DNA of 50,480 bases from contig JAFYLU010000018.1 in the NCBI GenBank assembly GCA_017550025.1, positions 1-50,480 on the forward strand, given 5' to 3'. The first letter of the stretch is position 1. Each line of letters opens with the position of its first letter. The DNA is from Bacteroidales bacterium. GTDB taxonomy: Bacteria; Bacteroidota; Bacteroidia; Bacteroidales; UBA932. Made by a program: the position numbers and the translations under genes. Positions 15,929 through 25,279 of this stretch are shown here, one piece after another. The notes below the pieces were generated by a model that ran no database searches, had not been told where the DNA came from, and saw only the letters and a list, made by a program, of their open reading frames with translations.

Positions 15929-16585
15929 ATGAAAGTACTTATAACCGGAACATCACAAGGAATAGGAAAGGCCATAGCGGAAATCTTTCTCGAAAAGGGA
16001 CACGAAGTGACAGGCATTGACAGGCAGGAAGCCTCCCTCGTGCATGAGAAATATACCCATCATGTCTGTGATGTGAGAGGTGATCTGCCGGATATACCTG
16101 GTGTTGAGGTGCTTGTGAATAACGCCGGGACGCAGAATGAGGATGACATCGACATCAACCTCAAGGCTCTGATAAGGCTCACGGAAAGATACGGAATCCA
16201 GAAAAACATCAGGTCTATTCTTAACATCGGTTCTGCAAGCGGGCATACAGGTTCGGAATTCCCGGAATATTGCGCGAGCAAGGGAGGAGTCATCGCTTAT
16301 ACAAAGAATGTGGCCCTGAGGGTGGCCAGATATGGGGCGACATGCAACAGCCTTGATCCCGGAGGAGTCCTTACCCCGCTGAATGACTGTGTCGTGAACG
16401 ATCCTTCGTTGTGGGAGGAAATAATGGATCAGACCCCGCTCAAGCGTTGGGCGACAGTGAGGGAGATTGCTGAATGGGCCTATTTCCTGACCGTTGAGAA
16501 CCGTTTCTGTACAGGACAGAGCATCGTGGTTGACGGAGGAGAGTCAATAAATTCAAGATTCGTTTGGCCTGAATATGGCGTGTGA
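15929..16585 (+). CDS. Short-chain dehydrogenase/reductase (SDR)
   Basis: 218 residues. The NAD(P)-binding Gly motif is TGTSQGIGKA (residues 7-16), Asp49 in CDVR follows the third strand, and NNAG is at 64-67. The catalytic set is Ser102 or Ser104 (NIGSAS), Tyr114 and Lys118 (YCASK). The tail has TGQSIVVDGGES, as in classical FabG-like oxidoreductases. The protein is somewhat shorter than the usual 245 residues, mostly between strands 3 and 5. The substrate is not predictable. A rho-independent terminator follows 22 bp after the stop, so transcription mostly ends here. Confidence 0.9.
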   Translation: MKVLITGTSQGIGKAIAEIFLEKGHEVTGIDRQEASLVHEKYTHHVCDVRGDLPDIPGVEVLVNNAGTQNEDDIDINLKALIRLTERYGIQKNIRSILNIGSASGHTGSEFPEYCASKGGVIAYTKNVALRVARYGATCNSLDPGGVLTPLNDCVVNDPSLWEEIMDQTPLKRWATVREIAEWAYFLTVENRFCTGQSIVVDGGESINSRFVWPEYGV

Positions 16586-16606
16586 CAAGAGTACATGCAT
16601 TGATAT

Positions 16607-16631
16607 AAGCCGGGTTTCCGGCTTGTTTTTT
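16607..16631 (+). terminator. Rho-independent terminator after the SDR gene
   Basis: A perfect 7-bp stem AAGCCGG / CCGGCTT (16607-16613 / 16618-16624) with a GTTT loop is followed by GTTTTTT. It lies upstream of the ATG at 16647 and helps place the hydrolase start there. Confidence 0.85.
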
Positions 16632-16646
16632 GCTGTGTCTCCGAGT

Positions 16647-17555
16647 ATGAAAGACTTCAATACATTTGTCTCCCGATACGATTCCCTTGAGATCAGTTAT
16701 GTGGTCGTGCGACCGGAAGGACAGCCGAAAGCTGTCCTGCAGCTTCTTCATGGTATGTGCGGATGCAAGGAAAGGTTCCTTCCGTTCATGGAGTTCATGG
16801 CAGGGCAAGGGGTTGTGTGCATAGCCAATGATCATCGAGGTCACGGAGACAGCGTGAAATCTGCCGATGATCTCGGATATATGTATGACGGAGGATATGT
16901 GGCACTGATCGACGACGTACGTCAGCTGAACAGGATGGCGGCAAGAGAGTGGCCTTCTCTGCCCTTATATATGCTTGGCCACAGCATGGGTTCCCTTGCC
17001 TTGCGTACATTACTTAAAAATCATACGGATCGCCTCGACGGGGTAGTGATATGCGGCAGTCCGGCTCCGAACGTGCTTGCGCATTTGAGCCGCGTCTTTT
17101 CAGCTCTGGCCATCCGGGCCGGCATGGGAAGGAGACGGCCAGTAAACATACAGTCCCTTGCTTCTGCAGCATACAACCGGAATTTCAGGGACGAGGGGCC
17201 GAAGGCATGGATATGTTCCGATCCAGAAGTGAGGAAGGCTTTTCTTTCCAATCCCAGGACAGACTTCGTATTTACATTCAATGCTTCCAATGCACTCATG
17301 AACATGATGTGCGAGACATATTCTTCTGACGGTTGGACCGTCTGCAATCCTGACATGCCTGTGCTTTTCCTGTCGGGTGCGGATGACCCGTGCATGGGGG
17401 GAATGAAAGGACTTGGTAAGGCGGTCAGGAAGATGCGTGAGGCCGGATATCATGATGTGTCGTATAAAATATATCCTGCCATGCGTCACGAAATCCTCAA
17501 TGAAATAGGCAAGGAACGCGTATGGCAGGATATTCTCCGGTTTATTGGGCTTTAA
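16647..17555 (+). CDS. Alpha/beta hydrolase (monoacylglycerol-lipase/lysophospholipase type)
   Basis: 302 residues from the ATG at 16647. An upstream in-frame ATG at 16575 would place the SDR terminator inside the coding region, so it is rejected. The oxyanion region is LLHGMCG, then ANDHRGHGDS, and the nucleophile elbow is GHSMGS (Ser113). An acid residue sits in LSGADDPC and the catalytic His in AMRHEIL. This matches serine aminopeptidase_S33 / monoacylglycerol lipase-like hydrolases. It has no signal peptide, so it is cytoplasmic. The natural ester substrate is unknown. It is convergent with the CyuA-like gene, with only 3 bp between stops. Confidence 0.88.
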   Translation: MKDFNTFVSRYDSLEISYVVVRPEGQPKAVLQLLHGMCGCKERFLPFMEFMAGQGVVCIANDHRGHGDSVKSADDLGYMYDGGYVALIDDVRQLNRMAAREWPSLPLYMLGHSMGSLALRTLLKNHTDRLDGVVICGSPAPNVLAHLSRVFSALAIRAGMGRRRPVNIQSLASAAYNRNFRDEGPKAWICSDPEVRKAFLSNPRTDFVFTFNASNALMNMMCETYSSDGWTVCNPDMPVLFLSGADDPCMGGMKGLGKAVRKMREAGYHDVSYKIYPAMRHEILNEIGKERVWQDILRFIGL

Positions 17556-17558
17556 GCC

Positions 17559-18884
17559 CTATTTGCAGACCATGATGTCGAGAATCATGTTGTCGGTGTT
17601 CTGCATTCCGACCGAGCCGATGCGGCCGAGATTCCTGATGGTCTTTTCAATGTCTTTCTCTATGATTCCGTCGTGCTCCGAGATGCATATGCCTTCACGG
17701 GCAAGGACTGCTGACTGAAGTGCGCTTGACACGCCCGACGCTACCTTCATCGCGCATCCTACCTTTGCACCGTCGCATACCATGCCGGTGATGTTTCCGA
17801 TCATGTTCTTGATAGATGCGCAGATCTGTCCGTAATCTCCTCCGCGAAGATATACAAGACCGCATGAGGAGCCTGTAGAGGCGATGACGCAACCGCAGAG
17901 GGCGGAGAGCTTTCCGAGATAACCTTTGATATGTATGGCTATCAGATGACTCAACACGAGGGCCCTGGCGAGCTTTTCGTCGTCCGTGCCGTATTTGAGT
18001 GAATATGCAATGACAGGCATGGTCACAGTGATTCCCTGGTTTCCGCTGCCCGAGTTGCTCATTGCGGCAAGTGTGCATCCTGCCATTCTTGCGTCCGAAG
18101 CTGCTGCTGTGAGGGACATGGCATAGCTGAGGAAGTCCCCTCCGAACACTTCCTTGTTGGCTGTCGAGCTGATGGCATAACCCACCTTAAGTCCGTAGCA
18201 TCCTTTCAGACCTTCTTCCGCAAGCGCAAGATTGAGGGTGCGTGATTCGAGTATGAATCTGATGTCTTCATAAGCTACGGTATCTGCAAATTCGTATATT
18301 TCCTTTACTGTCAGCTTGTAGTCGAGGGTGGACTTCTGGTCTGATGACGACTCGTTGCCGTCTTTGTGTGCGGAGTGGAGGACTGAATGGTCGAAGCAGG
18401 TCTCCACTATGTTGTCGTGGTCATCTTCGATTACGGTGCTGGCACAGTGCTCGCCCTTTGTCTCGACGGAGGCCTTCACATAGAGTTTGTGATCGGTCTC
18501 GGCAAGTCCTACTGTGACTGATTTCTGCTCCACGAGTTCCTTGGCGCGGGCGATTGACGCCTCATCAAGATCGTTAAGCACTTCAAGGCCGTATTCAGAC
18601 TTTCCGCATACGGCTCCGAGGGCTGCCGCGATATGCAGACCTACCATGCCGGTGCCTGGTATGCCTACTCCCATTCCGTTCTTGAGGATGTTGCCGCTCA
18701 CTTCGATACGGATGGCATAGCCTTCTTTCATTCTCCATTCGGGATCATCGAATCCGCATCTTTCTTCGATGATCTCCATTGCCTTGGCAACCGCGAGTGC
18801 CACGGCTATAGGTTCTGTGCAGCCGAGTGCCGGCTTTACCTCTTTTCTGATCAGTTCGATGATCTCTGCTTCGCGTGTTGTCAT
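17559..18884 (-). CDS. L-cysteine desulfidase / UPF0597 (YhaM, CyuA) family
   Basis: 441 residues. The N-terminus carries KPALGCTEPIAVALA (Cys22), the family signature and a likely Fe-S ligand. Further conserved stretches are GNILKNGMGVGIPGTGMVG, SGSGNQGITVTMPV and CGCVIASTGSSCGLVYLRGG, with cysteines suited to bind a 4Fe-4S cluster. The family shares its core with iron-sulfur L-serine dehydratases and in studied members breaks L-cysteine into pyruvate, ammonia and sulfide. It is the last gene of a five-gene operon; its ATG overlaps the stop of the amidase gene (ATGA). There is no transporter or regulator beside it, so sulfide release cannot be tied to a pathway from context. Confidence 0.88.
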   Translation of the reverse strand: MTTREAEIIELIRKEVKPALGCTEPIAVALAVAKAMEIIEERCGFDDPEWRMKEGYAIRIEVSGNILKNGMGVGIPGTGMVGLHIAAALGAVCGKSEYGLEVLNDLDEASIARAKELVEQKSVTVGLAETDHKLYVKASVETKGEHCASTVIEDDHDNIVETCFDHSVLHSAHKDGNESSSDQKSTLDYKLTVKEIYEFADTVAYEDIRFILESRTLNLALAEEGLKGCYGLKVGYAISSTANKEVFGGDFLSYAMSLTAAASDARMAGCTLAAMSNSGSGNQGITVTMPVIAYSLKYGTDDEKLARALVLSHLIAIHIKGYLGKLSALCGCVIASTGSSCGLVYLRGGDYGQICASIKNMIGNITGMVCDGAKVGCAMKVASGVSSALQSAVLAREGICISEHDGIIEKDIEKTIRNLGRIGSVGMQNTDNMILDIMVCK

Positions 18885-21800
18885 TTCTTGAAAAATTCTA
18901 GTGTTAATGATACGATGCTTTCAATGTCTTTGTTTTCCTTGAGTGTCTCGATAGGGAAGCCTATGCACACGGTCTTGTAACCCTTTCCCTCATGGCAGGT
19001 TGCGGCCGGGTGTCCTGTGTCGCTGTAGCGCATGAATGTGCTTGCCGTCTTGGCGGATGCAGGGGAGATTCCGTCCGGATTCTCGACGCAGTAGCTCTTT
19101 GAGTTGATCGTGTTGTGGAATTCCCACGACCTTCCGTCAATCACTCCCATGCGTGAACTTTCCGTCAGACGGACCTGTCCTTTTCTTCCTCCGAAACTTG
19201 TCACCCACTTGTATCCGAGCACTTCTCGTGCGAATTTCTTCGTGTCTGCCCTGTATGCGCTGTCCACCTGAACAGGATATACCTCATCCCACACATCGGT
19301 CGCTATGTTCGATCCGCTAACCAGGAGATTGCCTCCGTCGGCGGTAAATGCTGTGATAGCCTTCTGCATTTCCGGCGAATATACCTGGAAACGGCCTTCC
19401 TTCGAACTTCCGGTGACTGTAGTCACCTGTTTTCCGCAGATGAGGTCTGCGCTCCATGCGGCTTTTCTGAATGTGGAATCGGAGGTGAATGCCTCGTTGC
19501 TGCAAGAGAAGAAAGGATGGCCTGCCTTGAGGACGGCCATTCCATGTACATATGGATAGTCAAATGTGTTTCCTGCAACAGTCTTTCCTGCATAGTCGGA
19601 ATATGATGCTCCGAATCCCGGATTGTCATTAGTCACGAATTCCGAATTTCTGCGGAACTGGTACATCTCCCCGATGTATGCGATGTCCCTGATATGAGGG
19701 ACTCCGCTGTCAAGGCTGTTGTCAAATCCTGCGTATACGGGGGTGTCAATGAATGCGGGACCGCTTGTCCTGTCGAAGTTGTTTATGATGAGCACCTTCT
19801 TGTCAGATGTCTTGTCTTTGGGAATACCGATGCTGATTGTCTCTGACGGGAAGCTTCTGCCTCCGGCATTGCGTGCCTCTATCCTGTAGCTGTATATATG
19901 GCCGGGACTGATGGACACTTCTGTCGAATATCTGCCGTCATTTCCCTTCTTTGCCTTAATTGCTGTGCCGGTGTCGAATGCTCCGTTGTCCACTCTTGTG
20001 TAGAGGATGAATCCATCTGCAGTGGCAGTCGGTTCCAGTTCATCCCTGGTTTCCTTCCAGCTTATGACGGCCTTTCCGTCATTTCCGAAGACAACTCCCA
20101 TGTGACTGACCGGAAGCGGCTGTACGGCATATTCAACTCCGTATCTGTTGCTGATGTATTTGAGCATTCCCTTGTAGACCGCCCTGCTGACCGTGAAACG
20201 GAATGTCGGGTCGAGGCCGTATTTCATGTCGGCGAAATTCTGGTGCGAAAGCAGTTCAAGAAGCATGGAAGGACATGAGGGAGTGCGGGATTCCCTGTAC
20301 GATCTGTCCCATATGCATCTCCTGTTCCAGTCAGGATCGAAGGTGCTGCGAAGATCGTTGACGATCTGGCTCTGTACGATGTCCGAATATTCCCTGCTGG
20401 TCATCCTGCTTTCTCCTCCAGGAAGCTTCGCCTTGCCTTCTGACTTTGAAGTATATATGGCAAGGGTGCCGACTATTGTATCGCCGGGCGCTATGCCGGC
20501 GTCGGAGTGGAAACCTAGCGTCAGGTCTACCGGGATTCCCAGACCTCCTTCCTTCTTCGGATTCATGTATGATCCTCTTGAAATCCATTCGACCCAGTCA
20601 CCTCTGCACATGTAGTCGTCCTTGTAGTCGTTTCCGTCTTCGTTCTGACTGAACAGGGCGTCATCGGCCCCGGCCCACTGCAGCCAGTATCTTGCACCTT
20701 CTGCAGACCTCGGCATTCCTGATGTCTGCGGTTCCTCCTTCGAGCCCTTGGCCTTTCTGGCAATGTTGCCCATGCCGCCTCCGAACCTCACTGCATCGGC
20801 TGTGACTACGCTTCCTTTTTCGAGACTGAATCCTTGAGGAACTGCATTGCTCAAGGTCACGAAACCATTTGTGCCTTTGTCGAATTCAAATGTACCGAGG
20901 TATATCCATGTTCCTCCTCCGATCGTCTGATTGACTGCGAATTCGCTTTTGCCGCCAAGATGGCTGACGGTATAATGTGCTGAAGTCGAGCTGTTCGGAA
21001 GCGAACGGTATGAAACATACACTGCGTATTCTCCTCTTTCCGGAATCTCCGGTCTCCATTCCGCCGTGGCCTTTGCTTTCGAAGCGGTACATTCTGCCAT
21101 GCGTGATCCTCCGGTAACGAACGGATTCTCCGTGCCGGTGTATTCCGGCTTTTCAGCAGCGAAGCCGACGCCGGCATCCTTCCATCTTCCGGTTTCCTTG
21201 TATGTGGCATTGCCATATGCCTCGTCTATGATGTCGAAGTCTGCAATCACCTCGTGTGTCTGTATGTCCCTTTCGCGGGGCAGCATCACATATGCCCCGG
21301 CGTTCTCAAGCATAGGGACGAGATAGGGTAGGACGAAACTCTGTGTGAACATGTCCTCTACCGTCTGGAACAGACACGGCCTCTGCCATATCCATTTTCC
21401 TGCCGACTGGTCGAAATACCTTCCGTGGCTCTGCCATACCGCTATGTTCCTGCCCTGCAGTCCTTTGGCGTATTCCTTGACTCCCAACCTCATCACAGGT
21501 GATGCGGGAGATTCCGGTCCCTCGATTTGATATTGAGATCGGACAGGACGTCCGTCATATCCGAGTTCCACAGTTACGAAATCCTCGATCTGTGTGCTTC
21601 TGCTGTATATCCTTCCGAGGCTGTAGCTTCTGTATCTTTCGGGAAACATCGAGCGGAGAGACTTCCTGAACCATTCCGGTTCTCCTTTTCTCCAAGGATA
21701 GTCTCCAAGCGATTCTGTGAAATAGAAGTCAAGGACATTGCCTCTCTTCATTACGTTTTTCAGCTTCAGTGTTCCATGCCTGATCTGCTGCTTTTCAAGG

Positions 21801-21916
21801 ATCATCTTGCCGAGCGAGTCACAGGCCGGCTGAAAATCCTTGACTATCGCACTCTGTCCGGAGGCACCGAGGCAGAAGATAGACATGAATAATATTATGA
21901 GAACAGTTTTTTTCAT
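18881..21916 (-). CDS. Secreted N-acetylmuramoyl-L-alanine amidase-like protein with golvesin-type and FnIII domains
   Basis: 1011 residues. The signal peptide ends near GASGQ. The amidase-like fold appears split: IAVWQSHGRYFDQSAG near residue 155, RDIQTHE near 216, then GFHSDAG near 473 and SMLLELLSHQNFADM near 555. A golvesin C-terminal-like beta domain (about 245-385, GEYAVYVSYRSLPNSSTSAH) is inserted. A fibronectin type III domain (about 615-715, GHIYSYRIEARNAGG) follows, and then a C-terminal domain of about 270 residues with GGNLLVSGSN. Bacteroidota homologues are often labelled xanthan lyase. I read it as a periplasmic or surface peptidoglycan- or glycan-acting enzyme. It overlaps genes on both sides by 4 bp. 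Confidence 0.72.
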   Translation of the reverse strand: MKKTVLIILFMSIFCLGASGQSAIVKDFQPACDSLGKMILEKQQIRHGTLKLKNVMKRGNVLDFYFTESLGDYPWRKGEPEWFRKSLRSMFPERYRSYSLGRIYSRSTQIEDFVTVELGYDGRPVRSQYQIEGPESPASPVMRLGVKEYAKGLQGRNIAVWQSHGRYFDQSAGKWIWQRPCLFQTVEDMFTQSFVLPYLVPMLENAGAYVMLPRERDIQTHEVIADFDIIDEAYGNATYKETGRWKDAGVGFAAEKPEYTGTENPFVTGGSRMAECTASKAKATAEWRPEIPERGEYAVYVSYRSLPNSSTSAHYTVSHLGGKSEFAVNQTIGGGTWIYLGTFEFDKGTNGFVTLSNAVPQGFSLEKGSVVTADAVRFGGGMGNIARKAKGSKEEPQTSGMPRSAEGARYWLQWAGADDALFSQNEDGNDYKDDYMCRGDWVEWISRGSYMNPKKEGGLGIPVDLTLGFHSDAGIAPGDTIVGTLAIYTSKSEGKAKLPGGESRMTSREYSDIVQSQIVNDLRSTFDPDWNRRCIWDRSYRESRTPSCPSMLLELLSHQNFADMKYGLDPTFRFTVSRAVYKGMLKYISNRYGVEYAVQPLPVSHMGVVFGNDGKAVISWKETRDELEPTATADGFILYTRVDNGAFDTGTAIKAKKGNDGRYSTEVSISPGHIYSYRIEARNAGGRSFPSETISIGIPKDKTSDKKVLIINNFDRTSGPAFIDTPVYAGFDNSLDSGVPHIRDIAYIGEMYQFRRNSEFVTNDNPGFGASYSDYAGKTVAGNTFDYPYVHGMAVLKAGHPFFSCSNEAFTSDSTFRKAAWSADLICGKQVTTVTGSSKEGRFQVYSPEMQKAITAFTADGGNLLVSGSNIATDVWDEVYPVQVDSAYRADTKKFAREVLGYKWVTSFGGRKGQVRLTESSRMGVIDGRSWEFHNTINSKSYCVENPDGISPASAKTASTFMRYSDTGHPAATCHEGKGYKTVCIGFPIETLKENKDIESIVSLTLEFFKK

Positions 21917-22308
21917 TTAAGATGTTTTCTGTACATGTGTATGATGGTGATAATGCCGCCGCAGGCCATTCCCGCCATGTCGGCCGCAAAGTCCATGATA
22001 TCTCCGCTGCGGTATTCGAGCATGGACTGTAACCGTTCGGTACCGGCTGCAAATCCGCTTCCTGTCAGGAATACGACGGCAGATATTGCAAGGTCCCTCA
22101 ATAATCCTTTGCCAGACGGAAGGAAGGCCGAGTGGGCGAGAATCGGAAACGGGAAGAACATGATGAAGTGCGCCGCCTTGTCGGAAGGTATTCCGAATAT
22201 GTTGAACCCTGCCGGCAGGGTATTGTCTGTCTTCATGAAGCACATCAAAGCCACCGCTGCGACATATGCGCAGAGAATCATTAATGATATGTGCTTCCTT
22301 TTCAGCAT
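21913..22308 (-). CDS. VanZ-like membrane protein
   Basis: 131 residues with four hydrophobic segments. VanZ-family marks are PSDKAAHFIMFFPFPIL in the second segment, TERLQ after the third, and RSGDIMDFAADMAGM leading into the fourth. VanZ relatives are small integral membrane proteins linked to cell-envelope phenotypes; the molecular role of this one is unknown. It begins 12 bp after the ABC exporter gene and its stop overlaps the amidase start (ATGA), so translation is coupled within the operon. Confidence 0.8.
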   Translation of the reverse strand: MLKRKHISLMILCAYVAAVALMCFMKTDNTLPAGFNIFGIPSDKAAHFIMFFPFPILAHSAFLPSGKGLLRDLAISAVVFLTGSGFAAGTERLQSMLEYRSGDIMDFAADMAGMACGGIITIIHMYRKHLK

Positions 22309-22320
22309 GTCTTTTCTGCC

Positions 22321-24150
22321 TTACAGCGACTGCATGTCGTTGAGCTTCTTGTAATAGCCGTCGAGGGCCAGAAGTTCTTCATGTCTTCCTCTTTCAACGA
22401 TCCTGCCTTCATGCATCACGCAGATTTCGTCAGCATTCCTGATTGTGGAAAGACGGTGCGCGATGGCGATGGTTGTTCTTGAAGATGTGAGTCTGTCAAG
22501 TGCTTCCTGCACGAGCTTTTCCGACTCTGTGTCCAGTGCGGATGTCGCCTCGTCAAGAATGAGTACAGGTGGGTTCTTGAGGATAGCGCGTGCGATGCTG
22601 ATTCTTTGTCTCTGTCCACCTGAAAGCTTGCTTCCCCTGTCGCCTATGTTGGTCTGGTATCCCTCTTCCTTTTCCATAATGAAGTCGTGGGCGTTTGCAA
22701 TCTTCGCTGCAGCAACCACCTGCTCCATTGTAGCGCCTTCTACTCCGAAGGCTATGTTGTTGAATATCGTGTCGTTGAAGAGTATGGCTTCCTGGTTCAC
22801 GTTGCCTATGAGGCTTCTCAAGTCCTTTACCCTGAACTCTCTGATGTCCTTTCCGTCGATGGTGATGGCTCCGTCGCACACATCATAATATCGCGGAATG
22901 AGGTCCACGAGAGTCGATTTTCCCGATCCGGACTGTCCCACGAGGGCCACGGTCTTGCCTTTAGGAATGACAATGTCGATGTCATGAAGAATCTCCCTGC
23001 CTTCCTCATAGCTGAATGATACGCCTTTGAAGCTGATGCTTTCGTTGAATCCGTCAAGCTTTGCCGGAACTTCCGGCTCCCTGATGTCGTTCACCGCATT
23101 CATGATCGTGTCCACTCTCTCCATCGAGGCAAGTCCTTTCGGAATGTTGTAGCTTGCTCTGGAGAACTCCTTGAGCGGAGCCAGCACGCTGTAGAGGATG
23201 GTCATGTAGAAAATGAAGGTTGGGGCGTCAATCGGAGCCTTTTCGCTCAGGATGAGCGTGCCGCCGAACCAGAGGACGATCATGATCATTACCGATCCCA
23301 GAAGTTCGCTGACCGGATGGGCCGATGCCTGCCTTACGGCTACCTTGCCGGATGCTTTCCTGTATTCGTTGGCAGTGTTGGTGAATCTGTCCTTCATCTT
23401 GTCTTCAGCGATGAAAGCCTTGATGACGCGGAGGCCTCCGAGGGTCTCGTCGAGCTGTGCCATGGTCTCGCTCCATTTGCCCTGGGCTTCCAGAGACTGC
23501 CTCTTGAGCTTCTTTCCGATGGCGCTCATACCCCATGCCATTGCAGGAACCACGGTCACGGTAAAGAGCGTGAGCTCCCAGCTTAAATATATCAGGGCAG
23601 AGAAATAGCATATTATGAGGATCGGGTTCTTGATCAGCATGTCAAGCGAGCTGATGATCGAGACTTCGATTTCAGTGACGTCGCCGCTCATCCTTGCTAT
23701 GATGTCTCCTTTCTTGTGCTTCGAGAAGAAGCTCATAGGGAGGCTCAGGAGCTTCCTGTATACCATCACCCTGATGTCGCGCACTATGCCTGTCCTCAAA
23801 GGAATCATTACTGCTGATGAGGCAAAGTAGCATCCTGTCTTCAGGACGGTCATTCCTGCGAACACGAGTCCGAGCACCAGCAGGGTCGCCGAACCGCCCC
23901 ATCTGTCGATCAGTGTGCTCACATAATAGTAGAAGTTGTTCATGAGCTGCTCCTTGTCCGGCATTCCGTTCCAAGGCATGAACTCATATACATTAGTATC
24001 CATCTTGAACAGGATGTTCAGGATAGGGATGAGCAATGCGAATGAAAATATGTTGAATACAGCTGAAAACAGGTTCAGGACAACAGAACCGGCCAGATAT
24101 TTCCTGTATGGTGTGGCAAATCGCCCGAGTACTTTCCAGAATTCCTTCAT
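22321..24150 (-). CDS. ABC exporter, fused membrane and ATPase domains (MsbA-like)
   Basis: 609 residues. The N-terminal type-1 exporter membrane domain (six helices, about residues 18-310) is followed by an ATPase with Walker A GQSGSGKST (near 400), the signature LSGGQRQR, Walker B VLILDEATSALD and the switch His in AIAHRLST. This is the half-transporter form that dimerises to flip lipids or export drugs. MsbA-type lipid A/phospholipid flipping is plausible in a Gram-negative bacterium, but other substrates cannot be excluded. It starts 2 bp after the upstream M28-like gene and is followed 12 bp later by the VanZ-like gene. Confidence 0.93.
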   Translation of the reverse strand: MKEFWKVLGRFATPYRKYLAGSVVLNLFSAVFNIFSFALLIPILNILFKMDTNVYEFMPWNGMPDKEQLMNNFYYYVSTLIDRWGGSATLLVLGLVFAGMTVLKTGCYFASSAVMIPLRTGIVRDIRVMVYRKLLSLPMSFFSKHKKGDIIARMSGDVTEIEVSIISSLDMLIKNPILIICYFSALIYLSWELTLFTVTVVPAMAWGMSAIGKKLKRQSLEAQGKWSETMAQLDETLGGLRVIKAFIAEDKMKDRFTNTANEYRKASGKVAVRQASAHPVSELLGSVMIMIVLWFGGTLILSEKAPIDAPTFIFYMTILYSVLAPLKEFSRASYNIPKGLASMERVDTIMNAVNDIREPEVPAKLDGFNESISFKGVSFSYEEGREILHDIDIVIPKGKTVALVGQSGSGKSTLVDLIPRYYDVCDGAITIDGKDIREFRVKDLRSLIGNVNQEAILFNDTIFNNIAFGVEGATMEQVVAAAKIANAHDFIMEKEEGYQTNIGDRGSKLSGGQRQRISIARAILKNPPVLILDEATSALDTESEKLVQEALDRLTSSRTTIAIAHRLSTIRNADEICVMHEGRIVERGRHEELLALDGYYKKLNDMQSL

Positions 24151-24152
24151 TT

Positions 24153-25175
24153 CTATAAAACCTTGTCAATCCAGTGATAAATCAGATAAATCCTTTTCTG
24201 CAGGACATCCATGTCCAGGGATGACGGCTCGTCCCATGTCTTGTTGTTGTTCATGGTGATGCCTGATGTGAACATTACGGAAGGAATGCGGTTGTCCACG
24301 AAGACCCTTTGGTCAGACATCCTGTAGAAGAGCTTCGTGAAGTTTGCGCTGCCGTAATATGACAGGCCGACATCCATGTTGAGGTCATAGTTCTTGTTGC
24401 ATGTCTCGAGCATGTACATGTCGGATTTTGTGATGCTGTGGCCTCCGAGCATTATGATATAGTCCTCCCTGTTCTTGTTCAGAGGGGAGAGAGTGCTTCC
24501 GATCTGGTCGATGTTTACCATCATGGCAATCTTGTCCCTGCTGATGACTGTTCCGGTAACAGGGTCTTTCAGCCTGCCTTCGGATATCATTTCCCAAAGT
24601 CCGTTCGATCCGGCGAGTCCCTTCTCCTTGCCGTCAAATGCCACAAAGATGAGGTTGCAGTCGAAGGAAATTCCGATTGACCGGGTCATGGTGAACATTT
24701 CTGCGAGCGATGTAAGCGCGACAACTCCGGATGCATTGGAATCGGCTCCCGGATACAATTTCCCTTCAAGTATTCCGAGATGGTCGTAATGAGCCCCTAT
24801 GATGGCATAGCGGGCCGGGTGTCCCTTCTTTATACTTCCGGACATGAAGCCCATGATGTTATGGCATGGCTTTCCGTCGTCGGACTTTACTGTCTTGCTC
24901 CATGAATCATCGAAAGGCATGAGGCCGGTATCCTTGTACTTCCTTGCTATCCATGCGGCTGCCTCGATGTTTCCTGTCGTACCGGTGCGTCTTCCCTGGC
25001 AGATGGGATCGGACAGGAAGGATATCTCCTTTTCAAGCTTTTCCGGAGTCACAAGACTGCGTGCCGGCTTGTGCAGGGTAACCCATGACTGTCCGCTTGC
25101 AGCCGTGCATACAAGCAGTGCGGCGGCGGTGGCCATGGCAGATTTGACATACTTTTTTATGTTTTTTGAATGCAT
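24153..25175 (-). CDS. M28 family metallopeptidase-like protein (active site incomplete)
   Basis: 340 residues with a signal peptide ending near TAASGQSW. The M28 aminopeptidase fold is recognised by GAHYDHLG (first metal His), GADSNASGVVALTSLAEMF (bridging Asp) and NIDQIGS (another ligand). The usual EE pair of the catalytic Glu and metal ligand is replaced by KE in FDGKEKGLAGS, and the last metal His, normally in a DYHxPxD-like stretch, is missing (NNNKTWDEPSSLD). It may therefore be a non-peptidase relative or use different residues. It is first in the five-gene operon and starts divergently from the TPR gene. Periplasmic location is inferred from the signal. Confidence 0.82.
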   Translation of the reverse strand: MHSKNIKKYVKSAMATAAALLVCTAASGQSWVTLHKPARSLVTPEKLEKEISFLSDPICQGRRTGTTGNIEAAAWIARKYKDTGLMPFDDSWSKTVKSDDGKPCHNIMGFMSGSIKKGHPARYAIIGAHYDHLGILEGKLYPGADSNASGVVALTSLAEMFTMTRSIGISFDCNLIFVAFDGKEKGLAGSNGLWEMISEGRLKDPVTGTVISRDKIAMMVNIDQIGSTLSPLNKNREDYIIMLGGHSITKSDMYMLETCNKNYDLNMDVGLSYYGSANFTKLFYRMSDQRVFVDNRIPSVMFTSGITMNNNKTWDEPSSLDMDVLQKRIYLIYHWIDKVL

Positions 25176-25191
25176 ACGCGTGATAAATGAC

Positions 25192-25199
25192 TATATTTG
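25192..25199 (+). promoter_or_regulatory. -7 promoter box of the TPR/HAD/MBL operon
   Basis: TATATTTG is an exact TAnnTTTG match. It predicts a start near 25206, a leader of about 74 nt, and so supports the ATG at 25280 over an in-frame ATG at 25187. Confidence 0.55.
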
Positions 25200-25279
25200 T
25201 AAATTGGCATGAAAGGGTCAGCCTTTTCCAAACGCCAAAAATAGTGAAAATAAGCAACAACGGAAAATTTTTTATAGAT

